Part shown: positions 1 through 7,426 of the stretch, piece after piece
Layout: every line of letters begins with the position of its first letter
Position numbering within the stretch: the first letter of the stretch is position 1
Assembly: GCA_944319815.1 (NCBI GenBank)
Contig: CALUEX010000012.1
Span: forward strand, 1 to 62,043
From: an uncultured Prevotella sp.
GTDB lineage: Bacteria > Bacteroidota > Bacteroidia > Bacteroidales > Bacteroidaceae
Length of the DNA stretch: 62,043 nucleotides
Reading direction: 5' to 3'
The notes under the pieces: model-generated
Told to the model about the DNA's origin: nothing
The model's database searches: none
Seen by the model: only the letters and a program-made list of their open reading frames with translations
Program-made: the position numbers and the translations under genes

Positions 1-22
1 CCAGGATCAAACTCTACATTGT
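1..22 (-). rRNA. rrs: 16S ribosomal RNA, 5' tip only
   Basis: The first 15 bases are the exact complement of the conserved 16S start AGAGTTTGATCCTGG, so a 16S gene runs leftward out of the window and only its first bases are here. The mature 5' end is placed by analogy with other 16S genes and may be off by a few bases. The promoter at 184-215 and the leader at 23-183 belong to this operon. Confidence 0.93.
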
Positions 23-183
23 ATAGTCTCTTTTTTTGAATAACTTGTTCCTTACAAGGCGCGCTTCAATACCATCGACCTCCGAATGGAGGCCATGGCT
101 AAAGCCGCTCCTGTCTTCCTCGCCTGTGTCAATCTTTCAAAGAACTTTCTTGCAACGCTCATGTTTCGGAGCGAAAGCGAGTG

Positions 184-215
184 CAAAGGTAATGGGTTTA
201 TCCATACGATGCAAA
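184..215 (-). promoter_or_regulatory. rRNA operon promoter (Bacteroidetes type)
   Basis: On the minus strand TTTG (212-215) is followed after 20 nt by TACCTTTG (184-191), a perfect match to the Bacteroidetes sigma consensus TTTG-N19-21-TAnnTTTG. It points at the 16S gene. The stretch at 23-183 is then the transcribed leader of the rRNA precursor; no open frame there looks like a gene. Confidence 0.8.
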
Positions 216-273
216 TATTTTCATGATTTTTTTTCAAAAACGCTGCAAAATCATTACATTCTTGACATAAATC

Positions 274-310
274 AAACCCTCTTGCCATTTTGGGGATGAC
301 AAGAGGGGTT
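274..310 (-). terminator. Hairpin between pectate lyase gene and rRNA promoter
   Basis: AACCCTCTTG at about 275-284 pairs with CAAGAGGGGTT at 300-310 around a loop of about 15 nt. It lies downstream of the pectate lyase stop codon and upstream of the rRNA promoter, a sensible place to insulate the rRNA operon. The T-run after it is short, so termination is an inference. Confidence 0.5.
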
Positions 311-363
311 ATTACAGATTTACACCCTACACCTGTATGAAGGCGTGATTAAGCTATTTTCCC

Positions 364-2913
364 TTATTTGCGCTCAACGTAAATATTAATGTTGCGTGTC
401 ATTTTATAACCGTTTTCATCTTTATCTGTAACGGTAACAGGTATCGTGACCAATGATTTTGCATCCTTCAACGGTTTTATGACCATTACGCCACCATTCT
501 CTTTAATAGAAAATCCAGTCGGGACATCAAAGGAAAAATTAGGTTTGTTGTCAAAACCAACAAACAATGCCTTCAAGTCAACCTCAATCTTCGAGCCTTC
601 AACCACGGCATAATGTGGTTCAGCCAACCAATTTAAATACTCTTCAAGAGCCGTGTACCCGTCGGCATTCACTTTATTATTGTCCGCAACATCAGGATTT
701 AGCCCCATGGCTACCTCCCACCAATCAGGCATACCATCCTTATCTGTGTCGAAATCGGCAGGTCGCGTTACGCCTTTTTCTTCAAAATAGCCGAACCCTT
801 CAGAGTCTGTTTCACGGTCGATAAGCCCTATTTTACCGCTCGAGCTGCCCTTGGTGCTTGTAGTGCCAGAAAGGGTCTCGCTTATCATGCGCCTATCATG
901 CCGGTCAAGACAAGGCTGATTGGCCCCGACATCAGAAAGAACCGTCTTGAAAGCCTTTTGGGCAGGCTCTATGGTTGCGTGAGACTCGAAGAAAGGAGCG
1001 TCAACGAATACATCCCAGTTAAGCACTTGCTTACCCGACAACTTATATTTATAGGTAACGCCCTCCTTGTCGTGCGTCAAAGTCCCGTCAAGATTTTCCC
1101 TGATGTTGCCGTCTACATAGTACGACTGCGAGCCATTGCCCGTGCCTTCGAGCTCTGCCGTCAGCAACTCGAGGCGCGTGCTCGACGGGCCCATCTTATA
1201 ATAGTTGGCAACGAAATTACATTCGTGCGTACCCCCGTCAGTGGCACGTCCGCCCCAATTATACACCACGTTGTTAAACACATCGTGGTGCCCTGCGTAA
1301 TACCCACGGCTGTCAAGCCCACCCGAAAGACTCCAGTTGCGCCCCTCGTTATGAGCCAAAAGGTTGTGATGGTAAGTAGCCGTATCCCCACCTATTGTTG
1401 CCGCGAAACCGTGCTTCTTGCCCTTTGGATAATTAGGGTGATGGGCGTCGTTGAGGGCTTCGGATATAAGCGTGCGCTGCAAGGTTATGTTCTTGGCGTT
1501 GCGCGAGCTGAAAGCCTCGTCAATGGTCCACCCCACAGAACAATGGTCCATGATTGAGTTCGTGTTGCCTGCCATGCCTAAGCCGTCGAGTCCACGGTTC
1601 ATGTCGGCAGCATCATCGTTGTGCCAGCCGCGGCGAACACGGATGAAGCGTGTTATACCGTCGCTCGCCGAGCCGAAAGGTGCGCCACGGAAAAGTATGC
1701 CGTTGCCCGGAGCAGTCTGCCCAGCCACCGTAACATACGGGTCGCCACTGCCGAGACGCTCCTTAAGGTGGATTGTTCCTGAAACGTCAAACACTATTGT
1801 ACGCGGCCCTTTCACCTCCTTAATGCCATAACGGAACGTTCCCGGTATAGGTTTCTCGCCGTCGGCATAGTCATCAAGCGACGTCACATGGTAAACCACG
1901 CCGCCCCTGCCGCCTATGGCAAAACGCCCGTAGCCCTCGGCACCGGGGAAAGCTAGGCGGCGCGGACGGAACTGCCACGTGTCACCACGAGCAACGTTGC
2001 CGTCGGCTCCTACCTCGTCAACGCGCCAATAATACGTGTTCAGGGCCGACTTCGCCGGCTCCAAGCCACCTAATATATATGTATTGCCGCTTGTCTCGGC
2101 CACTTTCTCCATTTCTTCAACCGACGTACCAACATAGACGACGCTCTTGACAGCCCCCTCGCCTACGTGCCATTTCAGCCCGATAGAGCCGCCGTCGGCA
2201 TCAGCGTGATAGTCAAGATGTGCTGGATACGGACTGGTCGCCATCAGCTTCGGGTTAGGGCAATCAATCTCTATCGCACTTACGAACACGCCCGTCGTGC
2301 CATACTTTCGTCCTGCTTCAGGTTTTGACGTAAAGCTGACTGTCACGGGCTTGCCTTCCTCGGCCGTAAACGACACATAAGCCTGTCCGCACTCCACTGC
2401 CGCCTGAGCCCTGTTGCCAACGGCTACGTCAGTAAGCACGTTGCGCCCGTTTACGGCAACGTCAACCGGGGCCACACTTTCAAGGCCGCCGTCGTTGGCG
2501 TTGAGATACGCCATCAGGGTATGTTTACCAGCCGGCAACCCTGTCAACACTATGTTCATCGTCACGCTTTCGCCCGTAAACTGCGCCGTGCCGCCATCAG
2601 GCGCGAGCCGATACAGCCCAACGCCGTCACCCACGAGTTTCGAGTTTCTCGTCACGCAACCTTTTTCCCAAACAGCCTTCAGCGTGGCGTCCTTGGTGTT
2701 GCCGACGTTCAGCTCTACCGTGAATGCACGCCCGTCTGCACCGCTCACCTCAAACCGGTCTGCCGTCCCGGTCTTCACCGTGTATCCTACATACCCTGCC
2801 TCGGTATATATACCGCGCCCGTCAGGGTCGTTGTCAAAGTCAACCTTCTGTGCCGATGCCGTCATCGCCACCGCACAAACCGCAATTCCCAAAAATAATT
2901 TTATGCTTTTCAT
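364..2913 (-). CDS. Secreted pectate lyase, polysaccharide lyase family 1
   Basis: An 849-residue exported enzyme expected to cleave polygalacturonate by beta-elimination. Residues 1-21 form a signal peptide ending TASA-Q. About 22-218 resemble a beta-sandwich carbohydrate-binding module, and about 225-320 a fibronectin III-like domain (it ends NTYYWRVDEV...GDTWQFRP). The lyase domain starts at LAFPGAEGYGRFAIGGRGG near 322 and carries GTFRYGI, the IVFDVSGTIHL strand, VTVAGQTAPGNGI and IRVRRG, all typical of PL1 beta-helices. Near the C terminus DTDKDGMPDWWE is a calcium-binding, thrombospondin-3-like repeat. No SusC/SusD genes or other carbohydrate enzymes adjoin it, so it looks like a stand-alone gene rather than part of a polysaccharide utilisation locus. 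No clear C-terminal sorting domain is visible. Confidence 0.85.
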   Translation of the reverse strand: MKSIKLFLGIAVCAVAMTASAQKVDFDNDPDGRGIYTEAGYVGYTVKTGTADRFEVSGADGRAFTVELNVGNTKDATLKAVWEKGCVTRNSKLVGDGVGLYRLAPDGGTAQFTGESVTMNIVLTGLPAGKHTLMAYLNANDGGLESVAPVDVAVNGRNVLTDVAVGNRAQAAVECGQAYVSFTAEEGKPVTVSFTSKPEAGRKYGTTGVFVSAIEIDCPNPKLMATSPYPAHLDYHADADGGSIGLKWHVGEGAVKSVVYVGTSVEEMEKVAETSGNTYILGGLEPAKSALNTYYWRVDEVGADGNVARGDTWQFRPRRLAFPGAEGYGRFAIGGRGGVVYHVTSLDDYADGEKPIPGTFRYGIKEVKGPRTIVFDVSGTIHLKERLGSGDPYVTVAGQTAPGNGILFRGAPFGSASDGITRFIRVRRGWHNDDAADMNRGLDGLGMAGNTNSIMDHCSVGWTIDEAFSSRNAKNITLQRTLISEALNDAHHPNYPKGKKHGFAATIGGDTATYHHNLLAHNEGRNWSLSGGLDSRGYYAGHHDVFNNVVYNWGGRATDGGTHECNFVANYYKMGPSSTRLELLTAELEGTGNGSQSYYVDGNIRENLDGTLTHDKEGVTYKYKLSGKQVLNWDVFVDAPFFESHATIEPAQKAFKTVLSDVGANQPCLDRHDRRMISETLSGTTSTKGSSSGKIGLIDRETDSEGFGYFEEKGVTRPADFDTDKDGMPDWWEVAMGLNPDVADNNKVNADGYTALEEYLNWLAEPHYAVVEGSKIEVDLKALFVGFDNKPNFSFDVPTGFSIKENGGVMVIKPLKDAKSLVTIPVTVTDKDENGYKMTRNINIYVERK

Positions 2914-3138
2914 CTATGATTTCCGTATTTTTTTCATGACGTTATTAAGCAAACAACGTAACCACGACGTTAAACTTATTTTTAATTTAATAAGCATCTG
3001 AAACAAGGGGGAACCCTCCCTACCACCCAAAGATTTGGTGGAAAACGGCAAAACGGCTAAAAAAATTTGGCGGAAAACGGCAAAACGAGTGGAAAGTCTT
3101 GTATTTTCCATACGATAACAGGCTATTGAAAGAACAAA

Positions 3139-3171
3139 AAGTGGCCGCGCATTTTCGTTGCGCAGCCACTT
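3139..3171 (-). terminator. Intrinsic terminator of the truncated surface-protein gene
   Basis: AAGTGGCCGCGCA and TTGCGCAGCCACTT form a GC-rich stem with one mismatch and a short loop. Read on the minus strand it is followed directly by TTTTTG. It sits about 25 nt after the stop codon at 3197, so it is a convincing rho-independent terminator. Confidence 0.75.
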
Positions 3172-3196
3172 GAAAAATAATGTTATGCCCTTACAT

Positions 3197-3765
3197 TCAC
3201 AGCATCACTTTCTTGGTCACGCTGCCGCATTTCACTACATACAAGCCCTTTGGCTGCGTGATGCGACCTGTACCCATATGGCCACGCTCTTGCTTTACAA
3301 GTTCGCCACTAACGGAATATACCGAAACATCGGCACTTTGCACGTTGCTGAAGCATATAGCGCCGTCCTCGCTCCATACTTTGAAGCCATTGCCTGCATC
3401 TACAGCGTCTATGACTGACGGCGTGTCGTCGATGTTCTTCTCCCAAACAAAGTAAGGTTTACCGCATTGCTTGCCGGCGCTTTCTTTCCATTGTGCCCAC
3501 TCCACGTAAGGGTATCTTGTGCTATTATACTCTGACGATGTGTGGTCAAGCGAGTTCTTGTTCAATGTTTCTGCGGAAATATCGGAATCAAGATAATACA
3601 AACGGTCGCAGGGATAACCTCTATTTGAAAGAAGTCCCGAACTAATTTCTATTGTATAAATGTTATCAGAATCTGACGATGGGGTATTATAAACCACTTG
3701 CCCACCGAAATAACAATTTTCTATAAGTCCTCCTAAATATTCAATCCTACCGTCTTCATAAATTA
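3197..3765 (-). pseudogene. 3' remnant of a secreted surface protein with a C-terminal sorting-like domain
   Basis: The frame is open from the end of the insertion sequence at 3766 to a stop at 3197, about 190 codons, with no upstream part. A GTG at 3697 could act as a start, but the coding frame continues upstream of it (TELTLIYEDGRIEYLGG and onward), so the gene is truncated. The last 80 residues (FKVWSEDGAICFSN, then VYSVSGELVKQ, then GLYVVKCGSVTKKVML) resemble the beta-sandwich type A sorting domains of Bacteroidetes secreted proteins. DNA beyond the IS (4793 onward) does not continue the frame, so the 5' half was deleted or lost with a later rearrangement. The original function cannot be read. 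Confidence 0.7.
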
Positions 3766-4792
3766 ACGTGAGTTCGGTATAATCACCTCATGCAATAAGC
3801 CTGCTTTTATCGATGATGTCAATATTGAGTGACGGTTTCTTAGGCAGCAGGTTGTATGCGATAAGCCCTGCAACCAGGTTGGAAGCAAAGCCGTCAATGC
3901 TGCGGTGCCTCGTATGCTCAATGTGGCAGACATTCTTGAGCTCGTCGTTGACGGTTTCAACGAGTGCCCTTTTCCTCAGCAGGATTTTGTCATACAGGTT
4001 CATGAGCGAGTTCTTCATGTTCTTCTTGAGCTTGGTTACAAGGTGTATGTCGTCAATGAAGAGACTTTCGAAAAGTTCCTGGCTTATGTATCCCCTGTCG
4101 GCGAATATCTTTCCGAAGAGCCTTTGCGTGAAGTCCTTGTCCTTCAATGGCTCACGGTCGTCCACGTTCCCCGGCGTGAGCGTCCATTGTATTATCTCGC
4201 CACGGTCGTTTATCACTATGTGCAGCTTGAACCCGTAGAACCATCCCATCGTGCACTTGCCCTTGGCCGCCCAGCCCTTCATCGTCCTGTGGCTGTGGGC
4301 ACGCTTTATGTGGCATGACGCCAACGGGGTGGAGTCGATAATGGATATTCCCGTGCATTTCCCCAATGCGCATGTCTGCAGGAACAGCAAAAGCTGGAGT
4401 CCCACCTTGGCCTGGCGTTCCACGAAGCGGTTGTACGACAGGCGGTTGGGAAACTCCTTGCGCATATGGTTGCACACGTAACCGAGGTAGAACGACTTAA
4501 GGTCTCGGTGGCGCATGGTATGGAAGAGTACGAGGATGGTCATCACCTCGCTGTCGGACATGCGGCACGGGCGGTTGCGGCGACGTTTGCCGGAGGTGTC
4601 CAGCGTATGTTTTTTCAGTTCGGGGGCTAAATATTTGCAGAATTCATCGAGAATACAGAAAATTTCCATTAAATTTGCATCAGTCATGGGAATGGATGTT
4701 TTTATGTAACTTATTGATTGTCAACTGTAAAGATACTAAAAATATTTCATTCCCACAACTTTTTCAAAGGTTTTCTTATACCGAACTCACGT
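3766..4792. mobile_element. IS982-family insertion sequence, about 1.03 kb
   Basis: A single transposase gene lies between perfect 17-bp inverted ends, ACGTGAGTTCGGTATAA at 3766-3782 and its complement at 4776-4792. The outermost ACGT is itself palindromic, so it could be a 4-bp target duplication rather than part of the ends; no longer duplication is visible. The left end truncates the gene at 3197-3765. Size and transposase fit the IS982 family. The element appears intact and possibly active. Confidence 0.85.
3788..4687 (-). CDS. IS982-family transposase
   Basis: A 299-residue DDE transposase, the usual length for the family. Visible motifs are IDSTPLASCHIKRAHSHRT, with the first catalytic Asp, then KGKCTMGWFYGFKLHIVIN, FADRGYIS with the second Asp, and the C-terminal ETVNDELKN with the Glu. 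The N-terminal part (RMSDSEVMTILVLFH, then FYLGYVCNHMRKEFP) is the family's DNA-binding region. The reading frame is undamaged. The stop at 3788-3790 lies just inside the left inverted repeat. Confidence 0.9.
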   Translation of the reverse strand: MTDANLMEIFCILDEFCKYLAPELKKHTLDTSGKRRRNRPCRMSDSEVMTILVLFHTMRHRDLKSFYLGYVCNHMRKEFPNRLSYNRFVERQAKVGLQLLLFLQTCALGKCTGISIIDSTPLASCHIKRAHSHRTMKGWAAKGKCTMGWFYGFKLHIVINDRGEIIQWTLTPGNVDDREPLKDKDFTQRLFGKIFADRGYISQELFESLFIDDIHLVTKLKKNMKNSLMNLYDKILLRKRALVETVNDELKNVCHIEHTRHRSIDGFASNLVAGLIAYNLLPKKPSLNIDIIDKSRLIA

Positions 4793-5252
4793 AGATGTTA
4801 TATATCAATTTCAACAGTTCAACGCTTTTTTACCCCTCAACAAGTCCGCTGGGAAAATGGCATGAGTAAACACCGCCATCCGCAGGCTGGTCGGACGGAC
4901 TTCCATCCTACCGACCGAAAAGTGAAAGCCCTCATTGCTGGCGAAAAAAGAAAGGCATCCGAAAGCCGCCAACACCGCCGCAGGCTTTTGGGGAACAAAA
5001 AGCCATAGCTCATTAGGGCGTTTTCTTCACGCACCGCTTCGCTCATGCTAAAAACGCCCCAATGAGCCAGCAGGGTTACACCCCTCTGGACACCCCGTTT
5101 GCTTCCAACAGAAGCAGCAAGTTGTCCTTTGGGTTACCCAAAGGCTGTTGAGTTACTTCAAAGTCGGAACTCTGTTTTTCTATGGTAGCAAGTTTGTGTT
5201 TTGGGCAGACCAAAACCGCTTGCTATCCTCCCGTTGGTCGCAAATTCAAAAA
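4793..5252. other. Intergenic scar, possibly from a conjugative or mobilisable element
   Basis: About 460 bp with no convincing gene. It begins exactly at the right end of the IS. It contains GC-rich inverted arms (CATTAGGGCG near 5010 against CGCCCCAATG near 5055), a Pro/Thr-rich stretch (5085-5150) and short frames of 60-95 codons on both strands. In overall character it resembles, from memory, the non-coding DNA next to mobilisation genes of Bacteroides conjugative transposons, but no mob or tra gene is present. Function unknown. Confidence 0.3.
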
Positions 5253-6026
5253 TCAAGCTATACCCTCTATTGCCACTTCAACCATTCGCTTTGCTTCATC
5301 CAACAAGTGTTGACTTTCTTTTCGCAATTTGAAACTTGACCTAATCTTATCGGCAATCTCTTGTTGTATCTGCATGGGCAATATAGGTATGACAACATTT
5401 TCGATTTCCAAGGGTTTCCAATGTTGGATGATAGAGCCTCCTGCATCCCGTTCAGCCTGTAAACGAACTATCGGAGAATTGAGTACCAATGTAAGGTAAT
5501 CGGGCAGCACATCTGTGCTTTTCAATGACAGATGGAGTATTGCTCCTGATGTGATGACATCAAGAGGTTCTTCCACTTTGTATGCTATGCCGACACTTCC
5601 GTCTTTTGAAAGCAATATGGTGTCTTTCTGGGGGCGTATCACATCACGGTAATCTTCCGCATTCAGATGTATGGTTGTATCAGACAGTCCAAATTTTGAC
5701 ATGTCGGAAATCCTGATAAACGGCACGCCTGTTTCCTCGTAGGCATCACTGCCCGGTTCGATGGATTTGCGTATTTCCGTCAGTTCCCTGATTGTGGATG
5801 TTGCAAATTCGCTCAAATGAGAAAACAGGTAATCATACTTGGGCTGGTAATACTCTGCATCGAGCCGCCCACTTGACAAAAAACTGTCCGATAGCTTTTT
5901 GCAGGTTTTAACGGTTTTGTTTTCCTTTTTAGTTGTAGGCAGCATTCCAAATTCAGTAAGTAGCAACCATGCCGCTAATCTTTCTTCTCGAATGGCTTGC
6001 TCCTGTAATTTGTTGAATATCAACAA
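5253..6026 (-). CDS. hsdS: Restriction-modification specificity subunit, half-size (one target-recognition domain)
   Basis: A 257-residue HsdS-like protein with a single target-recognition domain. Residues about 1-50 resemble the spacer region of a full S subunit. SGRLDAEYYQPKYDYL (about 52-67) opens the recognition domain, and the C-terminal IQQEIADKIRSSFKLRKESQHLLDEAKRM is the conserved helical dimerisation arm. The start overlaps the stop of the upstream S gene by 7 nt, so translation is coupled. Such halves can pair with themselves to read a symmetrical site, or this may be what is left of a longer S gene whose first domain was lost: the N terminus looks like the middle of a normal S protein. 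It is the last gene of the cassette. Confidence 0.75.
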   Translation of the reverse strand: MLIFNKLQEQAIREERLAAWLLLTEFGMLPTTKKENKTVKTCKKLSDSFLSSGRLDAEYYQPKYDYLFSHLSEFATSTIRELTEIRKSIEPGSDAYEETGVPFIRISDMSKFGLSDTTIHLNAEDYRDVIRPQKDTILLSKDGSVGIAYKVEEPLDVITSGAILHLSLKSTDVLPDYLTLVLNSPIVRLQAERDAGGSIIQHWKPLEIENVVIPILPMQIQQEIADKIRSSFKLRKESQHLLDEAKRMVEVAIEGIA

Positions 6027-7426
6027 ATTACCCCCCCATTTTCTATTACTTGTTCTACCGTAATCTTCGCATTTTCAAGTAGTTGCATTGCTTCTTTTCG
6101 CAGGGCAAAACTCTTTTGCACGTGTTGGGCTATCTCTTCCTGCACTTCTTGCCGTATGATGGGAACGGGCAGTTTCTCCAATTCGGGTTTGCTAATGGCG
6201 GTGAGAATTGTACCCGAACAGCCTTTCTTCATCAACTGCTGCATGGGCAGCGATTTGAAGAGTGTCAGCAATGTTTCGGAATTGAGCTTGGAGGATTGCA
6301 GCACATAAAAACCTGTGGAGCACAAAGCACCATCATAATCGTCTGTAACCAATGCGCAGCTTTCTAATGAACCTTCAATTGAGGAAACTATCACATCGCC
6401 TTGATGCACCAATCTTCTTGCACGGGTCGGCAGGTCTTCTCCGTCCTGAATATCACATCCTGTTATTTCACCCGATTTACCGATGTTGGCAAGCTCAATG
6501 TACTTATAACGCACATCTTCTTCTGGTATATAATTGGTGTCCTTGATGTTACAAACATCGCCCAATGGCTCATAACCATTGGCATAGGATTGCACAAGCC
6601 TGCAATAGTCCTCGTATTTCGGCAGATAATATTCTGCGTCAAATCGTCCTGTTTCAAGGAAAGACTCTTTCAAAGTCTTGACATTGTATGCGTCAGGATT
6701 GGCGGCGAAGTCGGTCATGCCCAAGCATTCCAAAAGATAGGCTTCGGCTTCGGAATATAACTGCTTTGAGTTATCATAACATGAATATGCCTTTTGAACA
6801 CAATTTTGAATCTGTAATTGTGCATCACATGGGATAACAGGTAATAATAGCCTTTCCAAACTTTCATTGCCTAAGTTTCTTTGTCTAATGCCTTTTGCAT
6901 AACGCTCTAATTGTATTCTAATAGTTTCGGCAGATAATGTGGCAAATAATACATCATTGCCAATAAAGGCCTTTTGTCCAGATTTTAGCTGTATTTTTGC
7001 AACACGCTGATTCCAACTGGCATTTGTTGGTTTATATATATAATTTACCTTTCCAACATCGGGTGGGTCTCCTGTTAATGTCATTAGAATATTTCCGTTG
7101 CACAGAAGTTGTCCTTTCTGCAATACAAATTCATCTTTGTCGACAAATTCCCAATTCTCTATATCTCGTTTATTCGTCACATCACCTATTTTTGCTATGG
7201 ATATGCCAGAAATGGCGTTAAAACGTTCTGAGTTATATGGCCTTCCATTAACAAATGATGCAATATCTGTAAAATAAACACTTTCTATTGCAGAGAACTT
7301 TTCATCAACCTCCAAAAACTTTCTATTAAAATATTCTGCTTCTATTCGATAATCTATAACCTTTTTAAGGCTCAAAAAGGTAACCTCTGTTGCTTCCAGC
7401 CCCTCCAACAAAGCTTTGTACTTCAC
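6020..7426 (-). CDS. hsdS: Restriction-modification specificity subunit with two target-recognition domains
   Basis: A 468-residue HsdS-like protein. The first recognition domain (about 15-200) starts at DYRIEAEYFNRKF; the spacer helix (about 203-240) includes LQIQNCVQKAYSCYDNSKQL; the second domain starts at TGRFDAEYYLPKYEDY (about 258) and ends with the conserved arm VQEEIAQHVQKSFALRKEA. The two halves are recognisably repeats of each other, as expected for a protein that binds a bipartite DNA site. It overlaps the methyltransferase gene by 4 nt (7423-7426) and the half-size S gene by 7 nt. It directs the nuclease-methyltransferase to its target sequence. Confidence 0.85.
   Translation of the reverse strand: MKYKALLEGLEATEVTFLSLKKVIDYRIEAEYFNRKFLEVDEKFSAIESVYFTDIASFVNGRPYNSERFNAISGISIAKIGDVTNKRDIENWEFVDKDEFVLQKGQLLCNGNILMTLTGDPPDVGKVNYIYKPTNASWNQRVAKIQLKSGQKAFIGNDVLFATLSAETIRIQLERYAKGIRQRNLGNESLERLLLPVIPCDAQLQIQNCVQKAYSCYDNSKQLYSEAEAYLLECLGMTDFAANPDAYNVKTLKESFLETGRFDAEYYLPKYEDYCRLVQSYANGYEPLGDVCNIKDTNYIPEEDVRYKYIELANIGKSGEITGCDIQDGEDLPTRARRLVHQGDVIVSSIEGSLESCALVTDDYDGALCSTGFYVLQSSKLNSETLLTLFKSLPMQQLMKKGCSGTILTAISKPELEKLPVPIIRQEVQEEIAQHVQKSFALRKEAMQLLENAKITVEQVIENGGVIC

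Noticed and set aside
898-1557. 219-codon frame antisense to the pectate lyase
   Set aside because: Lies fully within a well-supported gene on the other strand; no promoter or domain.
4837-5046. 69-codon frame in the scar region
   Set aside because: No recognised domain and no promoter. It may be a shadow of structured DNA; left as part of the scar.
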